Source: Burhinus oedicnemus (taxonomy: Eukaryota > Chordata > Aves > Charadriiformes > Burhinidae). Taken from it: 64,000 nt of DNA. The stretch covers positions 802,163 to 866,162 of the forward strand of contig VFFE01007646.1 of NCBI GenBank assembly GCA_008921705.1, in the 5' to 3' direction. Below the pieces are notes generated by a model. That model did no database searches. It saw nothing but the letters and a program-made list of their open reading frames with translations, and was not told the origin of the DNA. The translations under genes were made by a program, and so were the position numbers. Of this stretch, positions 52,758 to 64,000 are shown in pieces; the first letter of the stretch is position 1, and each line of letters begins with the position of its first letter.

Positions 52758-53369
52758 CTTTACATCCAGCCTGCTTCTACCCAGACAACCTTCAGGTGAC
52801 CGTAGCTTCTCCTCTTTCTCAGTGAGAGCAAGAGGCTTGAGGTACCAGCAGACACTACTGCCAATTCCAAAACAGGCCAAGTGGGTGGCTTAGCCACTAT
52901 TCCCCAATAATATGCTTGCTCAGGGCGTGTGGACATACTTCTCGCCAGGAGTCGCAACAGTAAATAGGTGGCGACATAGCATTCATAAGAGGCCCTAGTT
53001 ACACAAGGGGCTTATTCTCCTACTTGGAAATCCTCGATTTCAGAAGATGATGCAATTCTGTCCTCTTCATGATATTTTATTCCCCAAAATGAAAGATAGT
53101 GGATGTGTGAGGTATTATAAAGATACTCCAGTCAGTTAAACTCAATAGAGAGCAGTTTCCTTTAGAGCAGTACAAGCTTCAAGATAGAAGGTGCCGATCA
53201 TTCAAAAGTTAGTTTTCCAACAGTTTTATTATAAGTCAGTTGAGGGATTTGTTTCAGTGATTTAATCTAGGCTTATTATGAGCATTATAAATTAAGAAGT
53301 TCTAGCAGATGGCAAGAAACCTCTTTTTTACCTTGATTATCACTCTTAAGGAATATGCAAAAGCGTAAG
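50110..53369. other. Anonymous AT-rich non-coding DNA
   Basis: No gene is recognised. It contains a cluster of TAAT-type motifs at 51170-51342 and a 27-base A run at 52731-52757 with no AATAAA or transcript-like sequence before it. Open frames are at most about 97 codons and unremarkable. Confidence 0.6.
52731..52757. repeat. Poly-A run (27 bp)
   Basis: Uninterrupted adenines. There is no polyadenylation signal or recognisable mRNA body upstream, so it is listed only as a homopolymer. Confidence 0.9.
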
Positions 53370-53370
53370 A

Positions 53371-53915
53371 AATGCTTCAGGTCAGAGAAATTGTCTACCT
53401 AGCCCAGGTGTCTGTCTTGGATACAAACAAAAAAAGATGACTATCAGGAATAATCCTGTCCAGTCCCTTTAGTATTCATTTATACATGTTGACGGTAAAC
53501 CTAGTTTGTTTTTTGAACCTGCTGATGCTGTCTGCCTCCACAGCCTGCTGGAACAGCAGGTTCCAGAAGCCAGAACCACTAACCCTGCCTATCACTGGAG
53601 AAATACACACACACACACACCCCTCCTTCCCCTGCCCCACTCTGCTTTAAGCTGTTCTGCTAATAGCATCATTGAGTAGCCGGAGTTCTTCTGTTACAGG
53701 AGTCAACAACTGTTCTGCATTCAGCTTACCAACCACCTCTGTAATTTTGCAGATCTCTATCCTACAGTGCTCTCAGCTTTCCTTCCCTTCAAAGTGAAGG
53801 GTTTCAAACTTTTTAGTCTTTTGCTGTAAGGTGCCTGACCTGCTCTGCTGGAACCATGTCCAGGAAGACCAGAACAATACTCAAGACATCAGTGCAACAA
53901 GGCTTTATTTTTTGT
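53371..53915 (-). mobile_element. Ancient CR1/L3-class LINE fragment
   Basis: The plus strand follows, with much divergence, the reverse complement of the same old CR1/L3-type LINE as at 43.95 kb. In order: GTCAGAGAAATTGTCTACCT then AGCCCAG; AATCCTGTCCAG; a 'tgcctccacagcctgctgg...caggttcca' block; CAGATCTCTATCCTACAGTG; CTTTTTAGTCTTTTGCTG; and GACCAGAACAATACTCAAGA. The linear order of blocks matches the family, which supports a single 500-bp insertion rather than chance similarity. A CA dinucleotide expansion has arisen inside it (53604-53622). There is no usable coding frame. The upper boundary may extend further. Confidence 0.72.
53604..53622. repeat. (CA)n microsatellite
   Basis: A short run of alternating A and C inside the old LINE fragment, followed by a C/T-rich stretch. 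Confidence 0.85.
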
Positions 53916-56900
53916 TCTGAATACCACTGCTGTATCAGCATTCATGCAATATTTCATTTTCACTGATTTATTTTGACATCAGATTCAGATTTGTGATAAA
54001 CTCTTGAAAGGTCTTTCTTTTCATAGTGGAAGTGCCTATGTCATCTTGAACAAGGATATTAGGTACAGACTTTTTACATATTTAAGACTTCTCTCTTTTT
54101 CCCTGTAACCTAACTTTCTCTGACTTTCTCTCAGGTTGTGTGTAAAACAGATTATGCAAAAATAAACCTGCCTGGCTATCATTACAAAGCAGAACTAACA
54201 GAGAGGAAAACCTTCCAATTTCTAGGCTGTAGAGAAGCACAGAGAGAAGTTTTCCAGATCCCGGTCTCCAAATCAGTCTTTGTCAACAGTACATGGATCA
54301 AATAGTCTTTCTTAGGAAGTCCTACTATGCCTTAGGTACACGGAAGAGAGATGAGCAGCTGGACACACAGGTAAATGCTGCATTTTAAAATGTTTGAATA
54401 GAGAATCAGATTTTGAACATGTGCTGAAGTTTCATAGCACTGCTAGAACTTCAAAAGCACAGAAGCCAGCCAGGCTAAATGATGTATTTCCTTAACTAAA
54501 GAATCCCATATTTTATCTTTTTATCCATAAAGGTAACCAGGTAAAACATGAGAATTTTTTTTCAGGCAGTGAACAAAAGTATTGACAGAAGTTGAGATCA
54601 AATCTGAAGTTAAACACAAGTACATCATTCAAAGATGATGATACTCACACATAAGTATTAAAGATATAGAAAAAAATAGAAGTAATTCAGCTGTTAACAA
54701 GTATGTACTATGTTACCGGAGTTACCACAAAGGAAAAGTGGTTCCATAGAAGATCTCAGAACAGTACGTCAAATAAACAGCTGAGAACAGCATGAGATTT
54801 CTTCCATAACTAGCCAAGTTCTCTATGGATGAGAGACATCCACTGTAAAGTTGAACTGATGGAAAGAATTTGATCTTGAGTATTTCCATTTGGAATGAGA
54901 ATAGTTTGTTTTAAAGCCAGGGCAGGGCCAGATACCTGGATTTGATTCCTCACTTAGTGAGGAAAAGAACAAAACAAAAAAAAGCCAACAAAATCCATAT
55001 TTCAATTATTTGTCCAAATGACAAATTTCTTTTAGGTCTTACAAACAGAAGACAATGTTTTCTTTGTGTCCCAAATCAGTTAAGGAACAAAAGCTACTTT
55101 TTCAATAAAAACGGTATTATAGAAGGAAAAAAACCCACCACAACGGAAAAACCGAGATCACAGTCCCTGTGCAGTGTGTTCCAGCAGACTGTGCTAGGCA
55201 ACACCAGTCAGATTGCAGAAGAATTCCAACTAGCGTCCACCAACAGTGCAACATTCAAATTAAAATATTATGGTGTTCCTATTGCAATGGTGTTTCTTCA
55301 GATGGGGACCTAACTTTATGTTATGCCTTAAAATAAAGGGTAGTCTTTTAGCTCCCAAGTCAATGATAAAATTCCCCATTGATTTCAGGAAAAACAGAGT
55401 TGTCAGAGCTATTGAAACCCCTAAAGCCATGTATTACAGGGCTATTTGAACAAAGTAAGTTTTCCAGGAAAAAAACCCCAACAAATTGCCCAACAAAGAA
55501 ACCCCACACACCAACCCGAAAATGTACAAATGGTTTCTGTATTTATCTCCTTACACCTCATGACCACATTCTTGACACTTTGATCAAGTAAACTACAGAG
55601 ATCCTGATATTTGCCTATACACTAGCATCCTGAATTAGCGATAGCTGCTTAAAACTAGCTTTGTACTGGGAATAGTCACTTCACTGTGTTTCAAATCTAC
55701 ATTATGAAGGACCCAGTGAAATTCAAATATTATTTGTCCTTCTGCTGGGCATTTGAGAAAAACATCTCAGTTTAAGCACTTTGAAAGTATTTAATCTTAA
55801 TCTTTCAAGCTCACTTTGATAATTATTTCAAACTGATATGACAGTATGATGAATTCCTCTATAAAATGCAGAAAAAAATGACACAGTGTGTTTAGACTTT
55901 GCATACACATACAAATTATTGAACTGCTGATTAACATAAATATTTTGGATGTGCTAACAGCCAATTTGCATACGTACCCCTTCTAATATTTTTTAAAAGT
56001 TAAGACACTTCACATTTAATTAAGAGCAAGAACATCAAAATAGAATTCAGAAATCTGAAGCTGATTGCTTTTCAAACACTCTATTCTGTAGTTTTGCAGG
56101 ACTTATTTAATGGAAATAATAAATTTCCAGGCTCAGGGTGAATTTCAGTGTGCTTACTGTACATTAATAGCCCAAAGAAACTCAACATTAAGTTGCCGTT
56201 GAAATGAAACTCCTGTAAGCGTACTACCATTCTTCCATTCAATAAAGGTCAAGCTGTTAGTTGACTGTCATTAGGTATAGTCTCTTGACTGTTTAAAGGT
56301 TATATAAATATTAAAGTTTATGAAGTCAGCTAGGAAACTTTCTTTTCAAATATCTTGCCACATTATTTTTATCTTTTCCCAGAAACAATTACACATCATT
56401 CAAGAGGGCGATGGGCTTTTGAGACAAATACCTGCTTTTCCATAAATAATGGCTTTTTCCAAAATCACATCGAGCAAATAAAAGGATAAAAATCTTAGCT
56501 AAAAGTGATGATTCGTATGCTTATTAAAAAAACCTGAAGCCACCCTATGACTTTATTTCATTTATCTTGACTCTGAACAGTGTGGCTTTCATTATTAGGT
56601 TACAATAGATCAAGATTTACGTTCACACTAATGTCGCCCTCATTTCCATTTATATTAAACTGGTATTTGTTTTTTTAAAGGAGGCACATGAATGAACAGA
56701 AACTTGTCCAATCTCTGTTTGTTCAGCTTGTAACTTGCACAATAGCAAATTCAATCTTGTTAAGAGGCTTATTCTTCCATTGTAGAAGTTACTTGAATTG
56801 CAAGAAAGTTTGAATCTGCATAGGCTACATGTTTATGTCAAAGGAAAAAACAAATTAGGGAAAGGGAGTTTTGACTTGCACTAATAAATTGCATCCAACC

Positions 56901-57132
56901 GGCTCATTTCAAATATCCTTTGCCCATTTTATTACAGAGCAAAGAGAAATGCCTTCATTTGACAAAGCAAATGGAAGTTCCTCTGACAACACCATAGGAA
57001 TAATAACAAAATCACATTTCCCTCCCCTCTTCCAATTGCTAGGGCAATTTGTCACCTGGACATCTGTCCTTGCCCACTGATCAGGGAAGTAAGTAGAAGC
57101 CAGCACTCCTAGTGTGATACTCTGGCCACAAG

Positions 57133-57166
57133 CAATTAATGAAAAGGCTATCACTGACATTAATTG
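57133..57166. other. Perfect 9-bp inverted repeat of a TAAT-type motif
   Basis: CAATTAATG (57133-57141) and its exact reverse complement CATTAATTG (57158-57166) are separated by 16 bp. Each arm contains the AATTAAT core of Antp-class homeodomain sites. The arrangement could bind a homeodomain pair, or be coincidental in AT-rich DNA. Confidence 0.7.
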
Positions 57167-59851
57167 TTCACCTGAATTATATTCCTATCCTGGCTACTCA
57201 CTAGCTCTATATTGTCCTTAGCGAGCTGTTTATACTCTCTTTGCTTTCAACTTCCCTGTTTGTAAGACGAGAGAAATAAAGCAGATCTATCTCATAACGA
57301 TATAGGCAGTCTTGTTTCTGCAAGATCTTTAAGCCTGAACTTTCAGTAACATTACCTGAACAAAGTTATGGGACTAACACACCTGCTGAAACAAGTTTAG
57401 TACCTTGTAACCACACTGATCTTCTTGAACTAAGATTCAAAATGCAAGCTTCTGTTTGTTTGTTCTATTTTCCTCAGTAACAAAGAAAAAAAAAATCTTC
57501 TTCAGTGCTGCTCACTTAATTCAGAGCGAAACAAAAAGGAGCATTCAGATATGTGACTAATCAGAACACGTACTATTATCAGATGTGTCAGATGACATTT
57601 TTTCCTTTTTCTTTAGCAACTCCTTAAAAATATTAAATAAAAGCATCGTCCAAGCTTCTGGTCACTTCCCATGTTCTATGTTTTGGGTTTTTTTCCTGAA
57701 AACATAGGTATTAGTTCTGTTTATAATTTTTGTTATTGAATATTATTCATGCAAATAAGAAATCTCTTCAATTTCTTTACATTTTGAATTGTTTTACAAT
57801 TGCTTCTTCATGGCTACATTTGCTTCCCTACCGTCTACATAAACTCCCTAATAACCCCCCATTCCCCACCCCACCCCCTGTAAAAAAACCCAACCGAACA
57901 CGTGGGGAATTTTGTTTAGAATAAGAGGTGATATGTTTCAGAAGTAGAGATAAGGAAAGACTAAATTGCCAAGCACAATATAATAGCGAACAGCTAAAGA
58001 AAACAAACAAATATTTCTGACATTATTTTGAGTTTTTTAATAGGTTTTTTAATTATGGTTGCTATTCTCTCACTGAAGGGTATATATGCTATCTATAACT
58101 GTCAGTTACATATGCCTCAACAAGCTGAAAACAGTCATTTTCTAATGAAATAAGGAGTATTTAGACTGTCCCAGTGAGGCTAAAAATGAGTTATCTTATG
58201 TTGAAGTGAAAGTAAATACATAAATGCTTTCCTGTGCCCAAAAGCTCCATTGAGAATTGGAGCGCTAGATCATTAATTTCTGTGAATAAAGAATATTTTA
58301 AATGTTTCTCTAAAGGAGTTTTATAAAGATTCAGGGCTCATTAAGACAGAAAGTTATCTTTTTCTCCTAGAAAGCTGACACTTTGGAACTTCTATGGAAA
58401 TGACGGTCTGAAGGAAGATACCAACAGACATAGAAATAAAGTGTTTGCTTAACCATTAACTGTATCTTGCAGGCAACTCAGCAGAATGATGACACTTTCT
58501 CTTGCTCCCTTATGCGAGTATTCCAATATAAGTATACAGGAATTACAATTCGCTGTGATATCAGATTCACATTACACATCAGCAAGATCTCTGCAGTTTA
58601 ACCATCTAAGCTGATGTTGAAGAATGGGTGAAGTAAAACACATCCAGCTGAAGCCCTGATCTACAATCTCATCTGACATTGCAGAGAATGTTTGCCTTCC
58701 TAGTTTGGTATTCGCTTCCAAGGTGAATATCAATCTTTGATTACTTCTTCCAAAAATTAGCTCATGTTACAAAATTCAGGAGGAACAACAGAGCTTAAGC
58801 ACATTCTGTATCTTCTGCCTCATAGCCACCATCAATGACCTTTTCTGAGCATTTGTATTTACAGTCACAGACAGAAAATCATATGGTAAAGATGAGAGGT
58901 GGATCAGCTGTCAAGAAGCTTCAATACATTGGACGGGCTCTTTCCAGTGAGCCCTATTAATGCTCGTCCATGCTGAGATACTACCAATAGTTATTTTAGA
59001 TAATTAGACTTCTAAGGTCCATGAATAAAAAAGAAATTGTGGTGCTTCTGAACTACAAATTTTCTCAAGCTTTTGAAAACAGAGGGGAATAGAGCACGCT
59101 TGAGATTAAGGATAGGAGGGAAAGAACCTTTCTAGAGTAATTGACAAGGTACCAACTTGATATGGCTTGTTTCCATCAACAGAGATACTCTGACCACAAT
59201 AATTAGATACAGTTACTATTGCAGGTTATTCACTATTTTATATTTTAACCACAAGACATTTTAGGATATGCCAGACTATTGGTTTTAACAAGATCTTACT
59301 ATTTTGCATCCAAAGGAAATATTGCTCCCCATTTAGATGGCAAGGCCTCTAGATTTTCCCCGATTTCAGCAGTAGAATACCGTGTGTCATGTGGAAACAC
59401 AGCAATCCCATTACTTAAGTGAATTTTAGTCAATTGCCTTGTATTTTACAACTTAACCCCAGCTCCCCAAACATATTTTTACACCCGATATTGATTTCAA
59501 ACACAGCACCTGCTTCTAAAATTTCCCTTCCCTCACAGCCCAAATATTTTTAGATAATTAATACATCCCTCATTGCAATATTTAATCATCTTTGCTCCTA
59601 GATCTATCAAGTAACTGCATGGAGGTAGGCCAAACTTGGTATTTAGTGCTATGTTTCATGCTAAATATTTATTTCATATTATTATTATGCTATTTAGCCT
59701 TTATGCCATGCACATTCATCAACTGTGTGAGCAAAACTAGGAATATACCAGAATCTTGTTGTCCATTTATGGAAAACTGGCCTTATATTTAAGATCCTTT
59801 AGGACCTCTAGCAAAAGAAAAAAAAAAAAAAACCACAACAAAAAAACCCAA

Positions 59852-59871
59852 NNNNNNNNNNNNNNNNNNNN
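59852..59871. other. Assembly gap (20 Ns)
   Basis: Twenty unresolved bases lie between an A/C-only tract (59818-59851) and a run of ten guanines at about 59881-59890. The gap is probably a scaffolding or sequencing failure at low-complexity DNA. Translation across it yields an artefactual open frame. Confidence 0.97.
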
Positions 59872-62800
59872 TGACAAGGTGGGGGGGGGGTGTGTGGGAG
59901 ACATCACAAGCCTTATCCAGCAACACTGTACGTTATTTTTGCCATTGTTTAAAGTACCTGTTTGCTCTAATTAAATACACCAAAATGCCATTTAAACTAA
60001 ATGCAATTTAACTGAAAAATTAACAAAGATTACTTTGAAGATCAGCTGGGAACAATGAATTGATACAAAAGAATTACAAAGAATTTATGACAACACAATA
60101 CTTACTACAAGTTATGTTATCGTCTTGCTTTCTAAAAATAATTTATACTTCTATGACATTTACTTGTGATAGTATTTTTATTCATTTTTACTATTCATTT
60201 TTATCCACAAAACATTGGGATTTAAAGTGTTTAAGTTCTGTGATTTATAGCAGCCTTTAAGTTATATTTGTATTGAAGAAGAAGAATACAGGCAAGGCTA
60301 CATTCTTAAGTTATGAGGTAAGTGGTAGAATGGAATTTTTTTACTAAACTTACTAAAGCTTCCAAATTGAAAATATAAAATAATTAGGCACAAATATTGC
60401 ATTAATCTCTAAAATGCTAGGATTTAGCAGGACTGTGATGTAGACAATCAGTTCCAAAGAGTTATATGAGCATACCAATAAGATCAACATTTTCCAATGC
60501 CCTGTTCAGTGTTACGAATACCTTTTAAAGGAGTGAATGGATTTGGGGCATAATTGCAGTGAACAAGCATGTTCGCCATTTATGCAGCTGAAGAATCATT
60601 CCAAGTACAAACTATCCATATTTTCCCCTCTATCTTCCAATTCTTTTTCCCAGAAATCATAGTGTTTGTACATAATCAGTAATTTGACACAAGGGTCAAA
60701 TTCAAAAGAAAAGCTCGTTTTTGCAGCTGCAATTTCTCTAAAGTTGAAGTGAACATACTACATATCGTAGATTTGAGGGATCCCAAAATGTGCCTATAGA
60801 TTTGAGGAATGTAACTACATAAACTACAAGTTAGCCTAGCAAACTACACATTTCTTAAGGATGAGTTTCTGCCTGTTTAAATCCCTGCCTATAGGACCTG
60901 ACCACTTGTATTGCTTTAGGATGACGACTGGCCATCTTATCTAAAGGTGTATCCAGGAGGATTTTAAATTTTTCACGATTATGTTTTGGTGAATGTCAAG
61001 ACAGAACTCTCTTTAACCTCTTATAGGAAAAGACTAAAATGTGTGTATGTTAATAGCGGGAACTGAGAAGGATAAATAAGGAAAATGGAAAAGAAATGTT
61101 AAATGACAAGGGATTTTTGTGGTTGCTGTAAACAGTCAGTTTGATAACAGTTTGTGCATGTAGTAAACGCAATGTATTAAGTCTGTTTGCAACAAAAAAT
61201 AAATAAAACCATTTTGTTTCCTGCCACCCACAACAAATTGCAGCAAAAAAAGGGTTTCTCCTACTTACATATTTTGATACCAAGATTTATTGTGTCATAA
61301 TCCAACTACTGATTCTACTACCCTTGTCTTAAATTATTTTGTAGTCGTCGAGCCAAAAAATACACAAGGTGCCAAATTCTTTTATCCTATTGATACTGAA
61401 GCAAAAAGGACCAAAAAATTCTTGTAGCATACACAATAAGGAAGTCAGCAACATAACCATAGCAAGTTCTTTATATAGAGCTAGCACTGCAGATTTCTAT
61501 ATTACCAGAAAGTTGAAAACAGGCATAGTCCACAGTTATGAGGTTCACATGTTACAGCTTTTCAGGTTTTTTCCACCAGGTGGCAGGTGAAAGTTTTTAT
61601 TTCCATATACAAATCTGCTATAGCAAATTATACTAGTACTACAGTTCTTGTAAGTGGCATCTTGAGTCATTTACACTAAATGTTTTGATTCACTCAGAGA
61701 CAAGTCATTATAAGGTTTTGGCTCCTGGATTACTGGTAACTTAAATTTCAAAGTTAAAAACGCATCAAGTAAAAGCTTAAATATGCTGAGCCAATCAGAT
61801 TACATCATCCTGGAAAAACAAGATTGAGGATGAAAACAAATATATACTGGCAAGTGATGTAATTTCTGTACTGAACAATTTTAAATACAGCCAAGATGAT
61901 GAGAATACACTGTAATTCTTTTCCTCTATTATATTTGCTCACTTCTGGAATTGAATAAACTCTCTCAAGCTCATTCTCCTTTTTACTAATTGTTCTACAT
62001 ACCTAATAAGATTATTAACCTTAGGAGCAAAGCCATCACAGGGAAATGCTCTGAAAATACCTGTCCCTCCTGGTTTAAATGGAATTAGAAATTCAATAAA
62101 ACAAACCAGAAAACTTGTTTTTGCAAAACCTTAAGTCCAGGGCCTCAACCCTGTAAAAATTATCCGCATGAAACATTACTGAAGACAAAAGGGGTTCAAC
62201 TTCTCTCTCTTTAGAATGGAAAGACCTTCTGGCTGGTATAAGATCAAACAGCTCAAATAGCAGCACATCAACATCAGTGTTTTAGTTTTGGGTCTCCCAA
62301 TTGCCCCCACTTACCGTGCTGTAGTTCATCCCAAGAAGCAGACTCAGAGCAGAAGATCCGTACGCTTCTCAGTTGAAGCTACACCAGGAGCACAGCTAAC
62401 GTGCTCCAGCCACCAAACAGGCATTCAGCCTACACAACCAGGCTAAAGCCAGCATAAAATAAAACTCCTGAAACACTTGTAGGGTGGATGTTGGCTCATC
62501 AATACCAGCTGTTTCACTCAACAGCTCTGCCTCACTTGTGCGCAGCCCTAAGCAATTAACTTCTAATACTGAAGTAAGCCACAGGTTTTGTGGTTTAGCA
62601 ATCATTGCTAGTTGTCCTGCCCACATTCAAGTAGCCTAAAAAAAAAAAAAAATTACATACTCAGCCTTCCCCAAATAGAAAATAAGTGTTCATAACAAAA
62701 ATATCAAGGGTAGGCTGAAATAAAGAGCATTTCTTGTTGCAGTGAGGCATCTAAATTACGGTAGCTTGGTCACTTTTACTGACTTTTATCTCAGTCCTCT

Positions 62801-64000
62801 ACAGCTTTCCAATATTTGGCCTTTATCTCTTCTCTTCTACTACTAAAATATTTCAAAAAGAGAATTTTAGAATGGAAAATTACCAGGCCGCTGAACCCTC
62901 AACCAAGCTCACCAAGCTGGATTTATTAGGTTCTAGACACAAAAAGTTCTCCGAAAACTGAATGGTGGTATTTATTAGAATTAAACATATTTGTAAAATA
63001 GATCTAAGCTATATCTAATATTGCTTAATTATAACAATCCACACAGTATATTTTTATCTCAATGAGAACAGATGGATTTACATCCAGAAATCCCTGTGAA
63101 ACGGGATGTAAAAATACCTTTTAGTTTTTTATGCTGTTTTATAATATAAGGTATGTATTTGATAGTTTTATACATGTTATCATATTCCTAACTGCATCTC
63201 TCCTCCTAGAGCTCTGGCTTGAACTTCAGCAAAAGAGAAACATTACCTTAAAGGCGGTCTTCGGTTGGCTAGGGTTAACTAAACTATTCACATTTAAGAC
63301 CAGTTTATCTTTTACATCATATTTTATCATGACGTAGTATTTATATGAGCTATATAAAGTACCTTTACAAATATGCTATAGGGTAAATACATAACAGAAT
63401 ACTTCATAATTTCAGGACAGATAATAATGTTCAGACTTACAAGTTTTTGAATTGTAACAAAATATTGCTGACCCTCATCTGTTTCCTCTCTTAAACAAAA
63501 TCAGCAGAACCTTACATATCTTACTTAAAGCTTTTCCTTTCGGATGGAGCTTGGACTGAATTAGTCTAAGTTGCTACACAATAGGCATCTTTTTCTATAA
63601 AACAAGATGACCACAATTTTTTTCATCATTTCTGCTCCTGTTTCAAAAAAACATACTTTTATAGGTCAGATTCTGTGGAAAAAAATCCAAACAACTCACT
63701 AAAAACATTAAAAAAAAAAAAATCAACAAAACCCCAAACCCCAATTTACCCTTACATCAGGATACGCATGTCTACACATACGGTTGGTCTTACATTGGTG
63801 AATGGGCATAGAACAGAGAGCTCCATTTCTGATGTCAGCAGACAATACTAGTGACATCAAATGCCACATTTAAGCATAGACCAAATTAGGAAAGGTGTAA
63901 CCGAAGACCTTCATGTCACCCGTTGGTGATCTGGTCAAAATAAAACTTCTGTTATCATACTTTTTAAACTCCAACTGGTCCAAACTATCTCACTATTCTT

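Larger units (their letters stand above)
53916..64000. other. Anonymous AT-rich non-coding DNA
   Basis: No gene or clear transposon is recognised. It holds an inverted homeodomain-type motif at 57133-57166, stretches near 55900-56350 and 56870-57180 that look less decayed and lack simple sequence, A/C-rich tracts near 55110-55147, 59818-59851 and 63712-63743, an A run at 62639-62654, and the small assembly gap. The 3' end of the window falls in ordinary sequence. Confidence 0.6.

Noticed and set aside
1..64000. Possibility of a novel coding or defence-type system
   Set aside because: No gene clusters, no CRISPR-like spaced repeats, no operon spacing and no ribosome-binding sites. The sequence is bird non-coding DNA with transposon relics.

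Overview
This is a vertebrate window, and almost certainly avian. The evidence is a set of CR1 retrotransposon copies with the typical avian 3' end, together with three solo LTRs of bird endogenous-retrovirus types. The rest is AT-rich, stop-dense DNA with homopolymer runs and two assembly gaps (30707-31423 and 59852-59871). It reads like a gene desert or the interior of a very long intron. I found no protein-coding gene, exon, tRNA, rRNA, CRISPR array or microbial-type operon. Open frames here are short, and the longer ones lie in repeats, cross N runs, or lack any recognisable protein character.

Layout. 1-12.5 kb is anonymous unique sequence starting with a G-rich tract. A short minus-strand CR1 3' end lies at 12.5 kb. 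12.7-24.4 kb is anonymous. A roughly 1 kb plus-strand CR1 (reverse-transcriptase C-terminus plus 3' UTR, frame-shifted) covers 24.46-25.50 kb. 25.5-31.8 kb is anonymous and includes the 717-base gap. A GC- and CpG-rich LTR occupies about 31.82-32.59 kb. 32.6-43.9 kb is anonymous and carries several A/C-only tracts. The stretch 43.9-50.1 kb is the richest: an old CR1/L3-like fragment, a complete minus-strand solo LTR (44690-45270), a broken protein-like reading frame just beside it, a 40-bp piece of the same LTR type at 47.0 kb, another CR1 3' end (47.4-47.8 kb) and a complete plus-strand solo LTR (49450-50104). A second old CR1/L3-like fragment lies at 53.4-53.9 kb, and the remainder to 64 kb is anonymous with a few possible conserved non-coding segments.

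Nothing here works together as a genetic system. The interest lies in the transposon archaeology around 44-50 kb, the unrecognised protein-like relic at 45.3-45.6 kb, long A/C-only tracts, and a few homeodomain-type inverted or clustered motifs that could be enhancers. Family assignments rest on recognising consensus sequence by eye, not on a database search.
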